Below, one piece after another: positions 1-9,770 of a stretch of DNA of 64,000 nt; the stretch's first letter is position 1; every line of letters begins with the position of its first letter. The notes under the pieces are model-generated. The model saw nothing but the letters and a program-made list of their open reading frames with translations, was not told the DNA's origin and did no database searches. Made by a program: the position numbers and the translations under genes. This DNA comes from Haloimpatiens sp. FM7315. Its GTDB lineage: Bacteria; Bacillota; Clostridia; Clostridiales; Clostridiaceae. The stretch covers positions 2,716,001 through 2,780,000 of the forward strand of contig JBGVUE010000001.1 of NCBI GenBank assembly GCA_041861885.1. Direction: 5' to 3'.

Positions 1-168
1 TTTAAAAGAGAACAGCTTTTAGATAAGGTATGGGGTTATGATTTTATGGGAGATACTAGAACTATTGACACTCATGTAAAAAAATTAAGAGAAAAACTAA
101 AATTTTGCAATACATATTTAAAAACAGTTTGGGGAGTTGGATACAAATTAGAGAGGAGCAATCAGTAA
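1..168 (+). CDS. OmpR/PhoB-family response regulator, C-terminal end (partial)
   Basis: The frame is open from base 1 to a TAA at 166-168 and gives 55 residues. They match the winged-helix DNA-binding domain of OmpR-type regulators: the RTIDTHVKKLREKL recognition helix is followed by the KTVWGVGYKL wing strand. The receiver domain lies outside the window. A sensor kinase follows 23 bases later on the same strand, so this is the DNA-binding partner of a two-component system. The signal and targets cannot be told from what is visible. Confidence 0.93.
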   Translation, partial: FKREQLLDKVWGYDFMGDTRTIDTHVKKLREKLKFCNTYLKTVWGVGYKLERSNQ

Positions 169-191
169 TCCTATTTTACTGAAAATAATTT

Positions 192-1499
192 ATGAAGAAT
201 AAAATAACAAAAAATTAATTAAATATTTTATATACACCATGTGTATAGTTATTTCTCTTTGTTTTATTATGGTAAGTACTTCCTTATCTAAGTTATACAC
301 AAAACAGCAATTTAATAAGCTTAAAGTTAATGCAGAGCAAATAAAAGATAATCTTCAAAACAATCTACCCTTAGAAGGAATTCAAACTGGTGCAATATTA
401 GTAAAAGATAATGAAATCACCCCACTTGTAAAATTTAAAATGGGTAAAATTCAAGTTATGAAGGAAAGAATTTTAAATTCAAAGGACAAAGAAGGTAAGG
501 TAGAATTTCCAAATGGAGAATCCTTTTTATATTTCAAATACGAAACTACCTTAGGAACAATTGTAACTTTTGAAAATGCAGCTTCTTACTCACAATTTAT
601 AAATATTATCTATATAGTACTTATCTTTGTATTTATACTAGCGGTTTTTATTTCAATCCCTATCTTTTATTTTTTAGGGAAGATATTTACAAAACCTATT
701 TTAGAGCTAAGTAAAATTTCAGATTCCATTGCAAAAGGAAATCTTGAAATAACCTCAACAATTAAAACCGGAGACGAAATAGAGGAGCTTTATAAAAGTA
801 TTAAAAATATGTCCTCAAAATTAAAAGAAAAAAATTCTTTTCAAAAAAATTTATAGCAAATATATCTCATGATTTTAAGACCCCTTTAAGCATTATAAGA
901 AATTACAGTGAAGCTATAAACGATGGTATTTTAGATGAGGAAAATATAAAACTGTATTCAAGAGATGTTATAAAAGAAGTAGATAAACTAAACAACATGG
1001 TGCTAGATCTTCTAGAAATAACCAAACTTCAAGAAGGTTATTTAAAACTAAATAAAACCCCTGTAAATTTAAAAGACTTTCTCTTTGAGTGTGCAAATAA
1101 CTTTAAAAACATAGCTGATACAAAAAATGTTTCCATAGAAGTAACTGCTTTAGATGAAGAAGTTCTTATAGATAAAGCTTTAATGTTCAGAGTTATGTAT
1201 AATTTTATAAACAATTCTATTAAATTTAGCAAAGAAAATTCAACCATAAAAATAATATCAAAAAAGATATAAGTGGAATTAAAATTTCTATAGAGGATAG
1301 CGGAATTGGAGTTTCTAAGGATAACCTAAAAGACATTTGGAATAGATATTATAAAACTAATAAAAGCGGCGGCATAGGTCTTGGTCTTCCAATTTGTAAA
1401 GAAATTTTAGAACTTCACGATTTTCCCTATGGAGTTAACAGCATAGAAAACAAAGGTTCCAGCTTTTATTTTAAAATACTAACTAACTCTAAAAAATAA
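192..1499 (+). pseudogene. Sensor histidine kinase, frameshifted three times
   Basis: This is the partner of the response regulator just upstream. The N-terminus has a membrane segment, an extracellular region of about 100 residues, a second membrane segment (near base 610-670) and a HAMP linker. Next comes a HisKA domain with ISHDFKTP (phospho-acceptor His) near base 865, then an ATPase domain with the N-box FINNSIKFS, G1 box EDSGIGV and G2 box GGIGLGLP. The frame breaks in A-runs near 211, 845 and 1265, and one extra A at each restores the family sequence. The true start is taken as ATG 192, before the first break. The uninterrupted pieces are 239-856 and 997-1272. As read, the protein would be inactive. 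I infer base-calling errors rather than decay, because every conserved motif is preserved. Confidence 0.85.
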
Positions 1500-1503
1500 G
1501 AAT

Positions 1504-1580
1504 CCTAGATATATTTTCCCTTAACTAAAATGATTATTAATTAACTTTGTTAATTAATAATCATTTTAAACATATCTAGG
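1504..1580. terminator. Bidirectional terminator-like long hairpin
   Basis: A perfect 19-bp inverted repeat (1527-1545 with 1549-1567, 3-base loop) is flanked by a further 9-bp complementary pair, 1504-1512 with 1572-1580. It lies between the convergent kinase and deacetylase genes and covers the stop codon of the latter. The stem is AT-rich, so function as an intrinsic terminator in both directions is an inference. Confidence 0.65.
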
Positions 1581-2339
1581 TTAAAAAATCCAGGCACACA
1601 GGTTCTATGTATTTTATAATAATTCTCCCCATCTTTTATATAGCCAAGATTGGTAGTAACCCCCATTAAATACCCTGCTTTTTCTGCTGCTCTTATTGTA
1701 TCCTCATTATATCTCCCAAAAGGATAAGCTATAAATTCTACCCTCTTATTTAGTATTTTTTCTAAACAAATTTTAGATTTATTTAAAATATGAAACTGTT
1801 CACCAAAGGTGAGCTTGTCTAATTTTTGATGTCTTGTAGTATGAGATTGTATATCTATATTGTTTCTATCCAAATCTCTAAGTTCATCCTCATTTAAATA
1901 ATAGGAACTGTGTTTTGTAAAATCAGTTACCATAAATATAGTTGCCTTTAACTTATATTTCTTTAAAATAGGATAGGCATTTTCATAATTATCTTTATAC
2001 CCATCATCAAAAGTTATAATTATAGATTTCTTTGAAAAGTTCATTTTCTTTGACATAATTTCATAAGCATCTTTTAAAGATATGGTATTATAACCATTAT
2101 CTTTTAAATATCTCATCTGTTTTTCGAAATTATCCTTACTTATATTGAAAATACCATTCTTATCTTTAGAAACAGAGTGGTACATTAAAACCGGAACTGG
2201 ATTTATGCATTTAGTTCCTAAAGTATTTTTAAAAACCGGTCTATTTAAGTCTTTTTCAGACTTTTTAACTTTAGTAAACCCACTAAACAATATAATTGCT
2301 CCAATAAGTAATATTACAATGTTTTTTTCTTTTATCCAT
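1550..2339 (-). CDS. Polysaccharide deacetylase (NodB domain), membrane-anchored
   Basis: This is a carbohydrate esterase 4 family deacetylase, expected to remove N- or O-acetyl groups from cell-wall or surface glycans outside the membrane. The opening strand is PVLMYHSV. Motif 1 is ITFDDGYKD (catalytic base and metal Asp). Motif 2 is SHTTRH with the two metal-binding His, and AYPFGRYN follows. The uninterrupted frame from 2290 starts inside a hydrophobic stretch (IVILLIGAIILFSGF). Upstream, ATG 2339 with a GGAAGGA ribosome site would give a basic N-terminus and complete signal anchor, but an A-run near 2325 puts it out of frame. I take 2339 as the real start. Convergent with the upstream kinase gene, and transcribed alone. 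Confidence 0.85.
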
Positions 2340-2470
2340 AGTTTAGTCCTTCCATTTTACTTACATAAAACACAATGATTTGTACAAGCACTAATTATGG
2401 TAACATACTTAGCCCCTATTTTCAACCATGCTCCTTGTACCATAAAGGTTATGAATAAATATTCTGAAAA

Positions 2471-2504
2471 TTATGCACATTATCCACAAGCCCTTTGTGG
2501 ATAA
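2471..2504. promoter_or_regulatory. Cluster of three DnaA-box-like 9-mers
   Basis: TTATGCACA (2471-2479), TTATCCACA (2480-2488) and the reverse complement TGTGGATAA (2496-2504) all fit the DnaA box consensus TTATNCACA, and two of them are perfect. The last two form a 10-bp inverted repeat. There is no dnaA or dnaN here, so this is not evidently oriC. A DnaA-binding regulatory site is an inference from the motif alone. Confidence 0.45.
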
Positions 2505-2530
2505 ACTGTTGACTTTTTATATAATTACAT

Positions 2531-3411
2531 ACTCAACTTTCGCACATAAAAATTAAGGCGGAAGCCTTTAAAATAAACACATAAAGCAAAGAAACATTCC
2601 TTTTGGTATAATAGAATCATGACAAACATCACACCAAGGAAAGGAATGTTTCTTATGAATACTATTATATCAAATGATACTACTGATAAACAATTTAATT
2701 TTACTATAAATAGATTTTTTAAAGACAACAAAATTGGATATATACTTAAGCAATGTAATTTTTCTAAAGAAAAAGGATTTTCCTGTATAAAAATATTTAA
2801 ATATATCTTTATGCTTGTTTTTACTGGAAAAAACTTATTTAGAAACTTGGAATTTGGAAAAAATAATTAATTTTCAAAGGATACTGTATATAGATTCCTT
2901 AACTCACCAAACTTCAATTGGAGAAAATTTCTGTTTTTACTTTCTTCATCAATCATAAAAAATGTTATTGTGCCTCTTACTTCTGAAGATAGAGTTAATG
3001 TACTTGTAGTTGATGATTCTTTATACAGTAGGTCTAGAAGTAAATCTGTTGAGCTTCTTGCAAGAGTTCGTTATCATGTTGATCATAAATATATCAAAGG
3101 CTTTCGCCTTCTTACTCTTGGCTGGTCAGATGGCAACACTTTTTTACCAGGTATATTATGCTTACTTTAGAAAGTCGTAAGAATAATGATGTTAGAACTA
3201 TTGGTGGATTTTTTTATCAATGTTGTGATGAACTTCAAGATATTAAGTTTTGTGAAGTAATGAATCTTATTATAGATATTTTAAAAAATGTATTAACTGA
3301 AAAACTTCTTCTTTCAAAAGACATTATTCACTCAATAATAGATAGTTTTATTGCTGCTTTGCCTTGTTACATCAAGGAGAAGTTAGTCTTTTTGTCCTGC
3401 GAAAGTTGAGT
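2531..3411 (+). mobile_element. Insertion sequence remnant, internally deleted
   Basis: Perfect 14-bp terminal inverted repeats lie at 2531-2544 (ACTCAACTTTCGCA) and 3398-3411. They are flanked by the direct repeat TACAT at 2526-2530 and 3412-3416, which I take as the target duplication. Inside are the two ends of a DDE transposase. At 881 bp the element is shorter than an intact IS4-like element, because the central part of the transposase is missing. It carries no passenger gene. Confidence 0.8.
2655..3409 (+). pseudogene. IS4-like DDE transposase remnant
   Basis: Translation from ATG 2655, after an AAGGAAAGGAATG ribosome site, gives an N-terminal helical region. An in-frame TAA at 2868-2870 is followed in the same frame by SKDTVYRFLN and the segment VLVVDDSLYSRSRSK, which carries the first Asp of the DDE catalytic core. 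After GWSDGNTFLP, near 3150, the sequence jumps to a C-terminal piece in another frame (3158-3409). The central catalytic part appears deleted. Unlike most breaks in this window, the nonsense codon and internal deletion are not homopolymer slips, so this is a truly dead gene. The IS4 assignment rests on general resemblance only. Confidence 0.7.
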
Positions 3412-3538
3412 TACATATATATATATTTTTTGTATTTATATTAAATTTTGTATTTACTAATAAAATTTTCTTAATTTTTGGATTATTTTGTGATATAATT
3501 AACTCATGGAGTATCTATTTTGAAAGGTTGTGTTGCTT

Positions 3539-3702
3539 ATGAAGAGCAATAAAATTATTTTTGTGGACTTCAAAAATAAAAAAAGTATAAACGAGGAGAT
3601 TTTATTTTTAATTATCCAAGATATATCTTTCACAAACTATTAAAATTTATAAATAAAAAGCATAAGTCAAATTCAAACACTAAAGTAAGCAACATAAATT
3701 AA
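3539..3702 (+). pseudogene. Small basic hypothetical protein, frameshifted
   Basis: ATG 3539 follows a GAAAGG site and opens MKSNKIIFVDFKNKK. As read it stops after 34 codons. One more T in the run near 3610 extends it to TAA 3702 (about 54 residues), ending in a Lys/Asn-rich basic tail (KFINKKHKSNSNTK). I do not recognise a function. An intrinsic terminator follows at once, supporting an independent short transcript before ispF. Confidence 0.4.
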
Positions 3703-3729
3703 ATTCCCTTCGTATATATTAGACTCGCA

Positions 3730-3757
3730 CCCTCGGTTATGAAAACCGGGGCTTTTT
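3730..3757 (+). terminator. Intrinsic terminator
   Basis: A GC-rich stem (CCCTCGGTT with AAACCGGGG, one bulge) is followed directly by CTTTTTATTT. It ends the small-protein transcript upstream of ispF. Confidence 0.7.
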
Positions 3758-3804
3758 ATTTACTAAATTTTTATGATATAATTACTCAATATATAAAATT
3801 TATT

Positions 3805-3851
3805 GAGAGGAGGAATATTATCAAGACTATTTGCTTGATAATTATAATATG
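3805..3851 (+). promoter_or_regulatory. ispF ribosome site separated from the start by a hairpin
   Basis: The strong GAGAGGAGGA site (3805-3814) is 34 bases from the ATG at 3849. The space contains a perfect 9-bp inverted repeat (3817-3825 with 3834-3842, loop 8). Folding would bring the ribosome site to roughly normal spacing. An alternative in-frame TTG at 3831 lies inside the hairpin and would add six residues not typical of IspF. Confidence 0.5.
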
Positions 3852-4316
3852 AGAATCGGAATAGGTTATGATGTTCACAAACTTGTGGATAATAGAGATT
3901 TAATAATTGGCGGGGTTAAAATTCCCTATGAAAAAGGCCTTTTAGGTCACTCTGATGCAGATGTTTTAACTCACGCAATTATGGACAGTATTCTTGGTGC
4001 CGCTGCCTTAGGGGATATCGGTAAACATTTCCCAGATAACAAAGAAGAATTTAAAGGCATCTCTAGTCTCCTTTTATTAAAAAACGTAAGCTCTTTACTA
4101 GATGCCAATGGATATAAAATTATAAATATAGACGCAACCTTAATTGCTCAAAAGCCGAAGATGGCGCCTTTTATTGAATCCATGATAAAAAACATAAGTT
4201 CGGTCCTTAATATCGATAAGGGTCAAATAAATATTAAGGCAACTACTGAGGAGGGTTTAGGCTTCACAGGAAGGAAAGAAGGAATTTCAGCCCAAAGCAT
4301 TTGTTTAATCGACTAA
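3849..4316 (+). CDS. ispF: 2-C-methyl-D-erythritol 2,4-cyclodiphosphate synthase
   Basis: IspF cyclises CDP-methylerythritol 2-phosphate in the non-mevalonate isoprenoid pathway and works as a cytosolic homotrimer with a metal ion in each active site. The 155-residue product has the usual family length. It carries the metal ligands in GYDVHKL (Asp8, His10) and [10 protein letters not shown] (His42), the substrate loop IGKHFPDN, and the C-terminal motif [12 protein letters not shown]. The start is placed at ATG 3849 because the family begins MRIGIGYD, although the ribosome site lies far upstream behind a hairpin. It is monocistronic, with a terminator on each side. Confidence 0.96.
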   Translation: MRIGIGYDVHKLVDNRDLIIGGVKIPYEKGLLGHSDADVLTHAIMDSILGAAALGDIGKHFPDNKEEFKGISSLLLLKNVSSLLDANGYKIINIDATLIAQKPKMAPFIESMIKNISSVLNIDKGQINIKATTEEGLGFTGRKEGISAQSICLID

Positions 4317-4339
4317 TATCTTTTAAAAACTCAAATTAA

Positions 4340-4383
4340 AAACCGCAATATTAAATTTCTTTATCCATTTCATATTGCGGTTT
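4340..4383 (+). terminator. Terminator after ispF
   Basis: AAACCGCAATAT (4340-4351) pairs with ATATTGCGGTTT (4372-4383) across a 20-base loop, just downstream of ispF. Confidence 0.6.
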
Positions 4384-4454
4384 CATTATAAATATATTTT
4401 CTCAAAATAACCATTTTTTACAAATGCATTTAATGAATAATTTATTAGAGAAAA

Positions 4455-4488
4455 GTGAGAACCATATTACTAATCATATGGTTCTCAC
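4455..4488. terminator. Terminator-like hairpin between ispF and the cold-shock gene
   Basis: A perfect 13-bp inverted repeat (4455-4467 with 4476-4488, loop 8) lies 46 bases downstream of the stop of the convergent cold-shock gene. It probably ends that transcript and may also back up the ispF terminator. Confidence 0.6.
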
Positions 4489-4533
4489 TCGTAGCTTTTT
4501 CTATATCAACTTTTTTATTATCAAAAATTTAAA

Positions 4534-4734
4534 TTATAGTTTAACTACATGAGCAGCTTGAGGTCCTTTTTTACCTTCAACTATTTCAAATTCAACTTCT
4601 TGACCTTCTTCTAATGATTTGAATCCGTCTCCTTCAATAGCAGAAAAATGTACGAATACGTCATTTTCTCCTTCTACTGATAAAAATCCAAATCCTTTTT
4701 CTTTGTTAAACCATTTAACTGTTCCTTTTTTCAT
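4534..4734 (-). CDS. Cold-shock domain protein (CspA family)
   Basis: A 66-residue single-domain cold-shock protein that binds single-stranded RNA/DNA and acts as an RNA chaperone. The RNP1 motif KGFGFL and RNP2 motif VFVHFSAI are both intact, and the ends [10 protein letters not shown] and PQAAHVVKL are typical. ATG 4734 is chosen because GGAGG sits just upstream (GGAGGAATTAGAAATG). A frame running further upstream adds non-family residues. More than 300 bases upstream lack a clear gene, which would allow the long 5' leader common in this family. Confidence 0.96.
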   Translation of the reverse strand: MKKGTVKWFNKEKGFGFLSVEGENDVFVHFSAIEGDGFKSLEEGQEVEFEIVEGKKGPQAAHVVKL

Positions 4735-4767
4735 TTCTAATTCCTCCATATTTCTTAAATTAAACAC

Positions 4768-5060
4768 TTATAGACAAAGAATCACATACAACTTAATACA
4801 TTTTATTAATGTTATATGGAGAAACTACCCACTTTAGTCTTTCTTATAGAAAACGTAAATATTTTCATTTAAGTATGCTAAAAATGAACTAATTTCTATC
4901 TCTTCACCTATAATATCATCTTTTATAATTTTACACCTATCTTCATAAAAATTCAAGTTAAAATTAAAATTTATCAAATATTTTTATTTTTTAATTTTTA
5001 AGGTATAATAACTATATTATCAAATCTCATAAAACGCTATGAAAAGCATATTCTTTGTTT
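4768..5060. other. Intergenic region upstream of the cold-shock gene
   Basis: AT-rich spacer with no convincing reading frame. It should hold the promoter and untranslated leader of the minus-strand cold-shock gene. I found no clear riboswitch or strong hairpin. Confidence 0.4.
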
Positions 5061-5153
5061 TTATTTATATTTTATTAAAGCACTCCTTATAAAATATATA
5101 ACTAAGAAGAAGCCTAACTGTTTATTACCTGATATATATCTTTTAATCACCAT
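5061..5153 (-). CDS. Possible 30-residue small membrane protein
   Basis: ATG 5153 is preceded by an ideal AGGAGGACAAT ribosome site and opens a 30-codon frame ending at TAA 5061-5063. It has a basic N-terminus (MVIKRYISGNK) and a central hydrophobic stretch (LGFFLVIYFI), as in small membrane peptides. I do not recognise it. Support is only the ribosome site and composition. It could be a remnant or a frameshifted piece of something longer. Confidence 0.3.
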   Translation of the reverse strand: MVIKRYISGNKQLGFFLVIYFIRSALIKYK

Positions 5154-5298
5154 ATTGTCCTCCTAATCAGTATTTTTCATAAACTTCATTAACTATTTAA
5201 AATATTAATATACTAACTTATGATTATCGATTTTTGCAATATTTATAACTACAATGTATAAAATGCAATACAATATTCTAGTAAGGAGAGTGTTATAT

Positions 5299-6446
5299 AT
5301 GAAGGATTTACCAAAAATGTTTGATGAATTTAGTGAAGCTAGAAAAAATGGTTTTATAAAAGTCAAAGACCTAAAAGAGCAAGGCAAAAAGGTAGTTGGA
5401 ACTTTTTGTGCTTTTACACCTTTAGAAATTATGATGGCAGCAGATGCAATTCCAGTTTCTCTTTGTGGAATGAGCCAAGAACCTGTAGCTGATGCAGAGA
5501 AGGACTTGCCAAGAAATCTATGTCCTTTAATAAAATCAAGTTACGGATTTGCCATAACTGAGAAATGCCCCTATTTTTATTTTTCAGATATTATAGTTGG
5601 AGAAACCACTTGCGATGGCAAGAAAAAAATGTATGAGTATTTAAGTAAGATTAAGCCTATGCATATAATGCAGCTTCCACAAACTGTTGACCATAAACGT
5701 TCTTTAGAATTATGGAGAGGTGAAATGGTTGCTTTAAAGGAAGCCTTAGAAGATAAACTAAATACAACTATTACAGAGGATAGCATTAAAGAAAGCATTA
5801 AGCTTAAAAATGAAGAGAGAAAAGTTTTAAGAGAATTTTATGGACTTCAAAAGCTATGTCCTCCACCAATGACAGGTCTTGAAATGCTTAAAGTATTATA
5901 TGGAACTGATTTTAATTTAGACAAGCATAAACAAAATCAAGACATAAAGAACCTTATAAATGAAATAAAAGCTAAATACAATAGTGGAGAAAAGAAAGTT
6001 CCAAAAATGCTCCTAGAATTTTAATAACTGGCTGTCCTATGGGCGGCGCTACTGAAAAAATTATAAAAATATTAGAAGAAAGCGGTGCAGTTGTAGTTTG
6101 CTTTGAAAACTGCAGTGGAATAAAATCAAAATATTCTTTGGTTGATGAAAATAAGGACGTCTACGATGCCTTAGCAGAAAGGTACTTAAATATAGGTTGT
6201 TCCTGTATTTCTCCTAATGACAACAGAATTGATTTACTATCAAAACTTATAGATGAATACAAAGTAGATGGTGTTGTAGATATGATTCTCCAAGCTTGTC
6301 ATACATATAATGTAGAAACTAAAAGAATTAAAGATTTCGTAACTAAAGAAAAAAATGTTCCTTATATGAGCCTTGAAACTGACTATTCCCAGTCAGACAT
6401 AGGACAACTAAAAACTAGAATATCTGCCTTTATTGAAATGCTTTAA
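5299..6446 (+). pseudogene. yjiM: YjiM-like double-cubane cluster / 2-hydroxyacyl-CoA dehydratase family protein, one frameshift
   Basis: This belongs to the family of ATP-driven Fe-S reductases related to 2-hydroxyacyl-CoA dehydratases (BcrB/C, FldB/C, E. coli YjiM). Conserved Cys segments are [64 protein letters not shown] and LQACHTY. The break in an A-run near 6010 turns PKNAPRIL into a stop, and one A restores about 382 residues, the full family length. ATG 5299 is chosen for its AAGGAGA ribosome site, although the frame is open from 5254. The activator ATPase (YjiL/HgdC type) normally partnering this protein is not next to it. The physiological substrate is unknown for this subfamily. 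Confidence 0.85.
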
Positions 6447-6473
6447 TTGATCATCTAAGCTTTAAAAATAAAA

Positions 6474-6522
6474 ATTATTTGCTATAGCTATTCATTTACT
6501 TACAATCGCTATAGCAAATAAT
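6474..6522. terminator. Bidirectional terminator
   Basis: A perfect 15-bp repeat (6474-6488 with 6508-6522) sits between two convergent genes, with A/T-rich ends on both sides. Confidence 0.7.
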
Positions 6523-6531
6523 TTATCTATT

Positions 6532-8036
6532 TTATTTTCTTGAAACTATAACATCTCTATTTATCATGCTCCAGATTCCCATATCTTCCATTCCCAGCCT
6601 CCAAAGAGCTACTCCCTTTATTCCCATTTCATAAGCCTTATCTATTTTATACTTTAGACTTTCCGTATTTTCAAACCAAACCTCATGAATATATCCTTTT
6701 TTATCTACATAAGAAAAAGTTGGAGTCTTAGTTTTTTCATCAAATACTATGTTTTTATTATACTTTTTCGCTAAATCCATAGCCATATTATAGGTTACGT
6801 ACTTATTTTTTTTAGTATTTAAATTAAAATCAAACCCAAACACAGATACTGCAGCTACTATCTTTTCCCTAGGCATTTTTGTTATAGTATAGCCTATAAC
6901 TTTCTCCATCCAGCCAATGGAAACTACAGGTCCAGGACCGCTTCCAGGCCATCCATGCTCATTATATAGCATTATAACAGCCTCATCCACTTCCTTGCCA
7001 ATAGATCCATAGTCAAAGGGATCTGAGAAAGGATTAAAGGGTTTATCACTTATTCTTGAAGGAAGTGCCGCTGAAACATAATATCCATAATATTTAAGTT
7101 TTGATGAAAGTTCTTTATAAAACATAGATAATTTTTCACTATCTTCTAAATAAACATCTTCAATATCTATATTAACTCCATCTAAATCGTATTCTTTTAC
7201 TAATTTTAAAGTATTTTCTATAAATTTCTCTCTAGTTTTAAAACTAGAGAGCATTTTGCTAACTAATTCTTTTGCTAGAGAAGTCCCTCCATTTTCATAA
7301 AGTAAATTATGAATTGTAGCCAGCATCTTAACATTATTTCTATGCCCTACTAAAACTAGATTTTTAACATACTCCAAAGAAAAATCACTAAATTTTTCAA
7401 TTTCTTCTGGATTATCCTTGCTTATTCTAAATAAAAACAATCCTATTTCAGAAATATCGCTTTTATTTGTTATAAAGGAATCATAGGAACTTGGAAGTTC
7501 CGTTGCTTCTTCTGTAAGATAGTACCCAAGTATGCTTGTTATAGGTTTCTTAGCTCCATAAGTTCTAAAATTAGCAACACTTTTAGCTATCCATGCCGTT
7601 TTTTCATTAAACAATTTAATCTTATACCAGCTACCTCTAACCCCCACTACAGGTAGCCTACTGCCTATTGACATTTTTGAACCACCGGATACATCCCACC
7701 TGGACCACTTCTTATATTTGCATTATCGACTTTAACAATAACTTCTGTATAAAAAGGAATAGTTAATGGCTGCCCTATATACAAATTAGGACTAGTTAAA
7801 CCATTTAATGAAATTATGCTTTTTTCTACAGTATTAAGTATTTTAGCAACTTTATATATAGAATCTCCTGGCTGTACTGTATAAAATATTGCTTTTACGT
7901 ATAATTTTTGTCCCGTACTTATTTCCATGTTTTTTAAATTATTATACTCTTTAATTTTATTTGCTGTAGTTCCAAATTTTCTAGCTATTGAATAGATAGT
8001 ATCTGAAGGTTGCACAATATAAGTAACAGGTAACAT
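6532..8036 (-). pseudogene. LysM-SH3-GH18 hydrolase, SleL/YaaH-like, one frameshift
   Basis: Likely a spore cortex or peptidoglycan N-acetylglucosaminidase. Order: two LysM repeats (YIVQPSDTIYSIARKFG, YTVQPGDSIYKVAKIL), an SH3-like segment (ANIRSGPG ... WYKIKL ... AWIAKS), then a GH18 barrel with DGVNIDIED, whose Glu is the catalytic acid, and a C-terminal ALWRLGMED strand. ATG 8036 has a GGAAGGA ribosome site. The frame breaks at VVQK near 7675, and one A in the run restores about 500 residues. SleL proteins usually lack the SH3 segment, so this is a variant architecture. No signal peptide is seen, consistent with delivery to the spore by LysM binding. Confidence 0.85.
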
Positions 8037-8115
8037 AAAATCCTTCCTATATATTGCTTTATACTTTATATACTATGCTTTTAAACTTAATGTGACCACT
8101 GTTTATAAAATATAA

Positions 8116-8155
8116 AAAGCTTATTTAAATATCAAAAGATATTCAAATAAGCTTT
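8116..8155 (-). terminator. Terminator after the DEAD-box gene
   Basis: AAAGCTTATTTAAATATC pairs with its near-perfect complement at 8138-8155 (loop 4). It lies just downstream of the minus-strand helicase. Confidence 0.65.
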
Positions 8156-8175
8156 AATCTATTTATGATTTTTTA

Positions 8176-9770
8176 TTACCTTTTATTAGCAGGCTCTACA
8201 CTAACTTTAAAGCCCTTTATGCTATTTCCATCCATTGCAGTTATTACTTTTCTTCCAAGTTCCTTTGGAACCTCTACAAAAGAATATTTATCGTATATGT
8301 CTATTTTTCCTATTTCTTTTCCTCTGATGTCAGCTTCTCTTGCTATTGTTCCTACGAAATCTCTAGTTTCTGCCTTATGTTTTCTTCCTACATTCATAAA
8401 TAATCTTACCATGCCAACTTCTGCGCCTGTATTTTCTAACTCTTCCTCAGCTGTAACTTGAACTTCCTCAGGTTTTTTGTCCTTATATTCTATACACATT
8501 TTTAAAAGTGCAGCTGCTATTGTAGATTCTTTAAAACCTTCTTTAGCTAAAACTTTTAAAGGAGTATAGTAATTTTCAAGTTCGCCTTCATTAATAGTTT
8601 CTTTTACAGATTCAATGAAGTTATCCATTTTTATTTTATCTATATCTTCTTTTGAAGGAACCTTTTCTTTAGCGACCTTCATTTTGATATATCTTTCTAT
8701 TTCTCTTAATTTTTGAATTCCCTTGCCTGAAGCAAAAGTAACAGCAATACCAGATCTTCCTGCACGGCCAGTTCTTCCAATTCTATGAACATAATATTCA
8801 TCAAATTGTGGTAAATCATAGTTGAAAACTGCCTCTACATCATCTACATCAATTCCTCTTGCAGCTACATCTGTTGCAACAAGTATTTGTATTATTCCTT
8901 TTCTGAATTTTCCCATTACCTTATCTCTTTGATTCTGTTTCAAATCTCCATGTATCGCATCTGCAAAGAATCCTCTTGATTGAAGTTCTACAACTAGCTC
9001 ATCAACCTTCTTCTTTGTATTACAAAATACAACTGATAACTTAGGATCATATAAATGTAACAATCTAGTTAAAACTTCTGTTTTATTCTTTTCTTTTACC
9101 TCAAAATATTTTTGCTGTATGTTAGAAACAGAAAGCTCTTTTTTAACTACTTTTATAACCTTAGGATTTTTTGATATCTTTTAGTAATATCCATTATAGC
9201 TTTTGGCATAGTAGCAGAAAACAAAACAGTCTGTCTCTCTTCTGGTACTTCCTTAAGGATAGTTTCTATATCTTCTATAAATCCCATGTTTAACATTTCA
9301 TCTGCTTCATCTAAAGCAACAATTTTTATATGGTCCATCTTTAATGTTCTACGTCTCATATGATCCATAACTCTTCCTGGAGTTCCTATAACCACTTGAA
9401 CTCCTCTTTTAAGAGCGCTTATTTGACGTTCCATAGACTGTCCTCCGTATATAGGAAGTACTCTTAATCCCTTCTTATACTTTGCAAGTCTAGACATCTC
9501 TTCAGCAAATTGAACTGCAAGTTCACGAGTAGGACACAATACTATTGCTTGAAGCTTGTTACTATCACAATCAATTTTTTCTAATATTGGTATACCAACC
9601 GCTGCTGTTTTTCCTGTTCCTGTTTGTGCTTGACCTATTACATCCATTCCTTCTAGTATACAAGGAATTGCTTTAGCCTGAATAGGTGTAGTTTCCTCAA
9701 ATCCCATATCAGAAACCGCTTTGTTTATTTCTTCTGATAAGTTTAATTCATTAAATAAAATTTTTTTCAT
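8176..9770 (-). pseudogene. DEAD-box RNA helicase with DbpA RNA-binding domain, one frameshift
   Basis: ATP-dependent RNA helicase of the CshA/DeaD/DbpA type, acting in ribosome assembly or mRNA turnover. Q motif region TTPIQAKAIP, Walker A AQTGTGKT, motif Ia PTRELAVQ, DEAD box ALDEADEM, motif III SATMP. The second RecA domain has VATDVAARGIDV and HRIGRTGRAGRSG. The C-terminal ~75 residues fit the DbpA-type RNA-binding fold (VRLFMNVGRKH ... GFKVSVEPANK). The frame breaks near 9172 at KRYQKN in an A-run; one A rejoins the two halves (9153-9770 and 8176-9063) to about 530 residues. The region between the two long frames is conserved sequence without a large gap. Confidence 0.92.

Noticed and set aside
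5577..5798. Reverse-strand open frame inside the YjiM-like gene
   Set aside because: It lies wholly inside a conserved gene on the other strand, has no ribosome site and no recognisable motif. The same holds for other antisense frames in coding genes.
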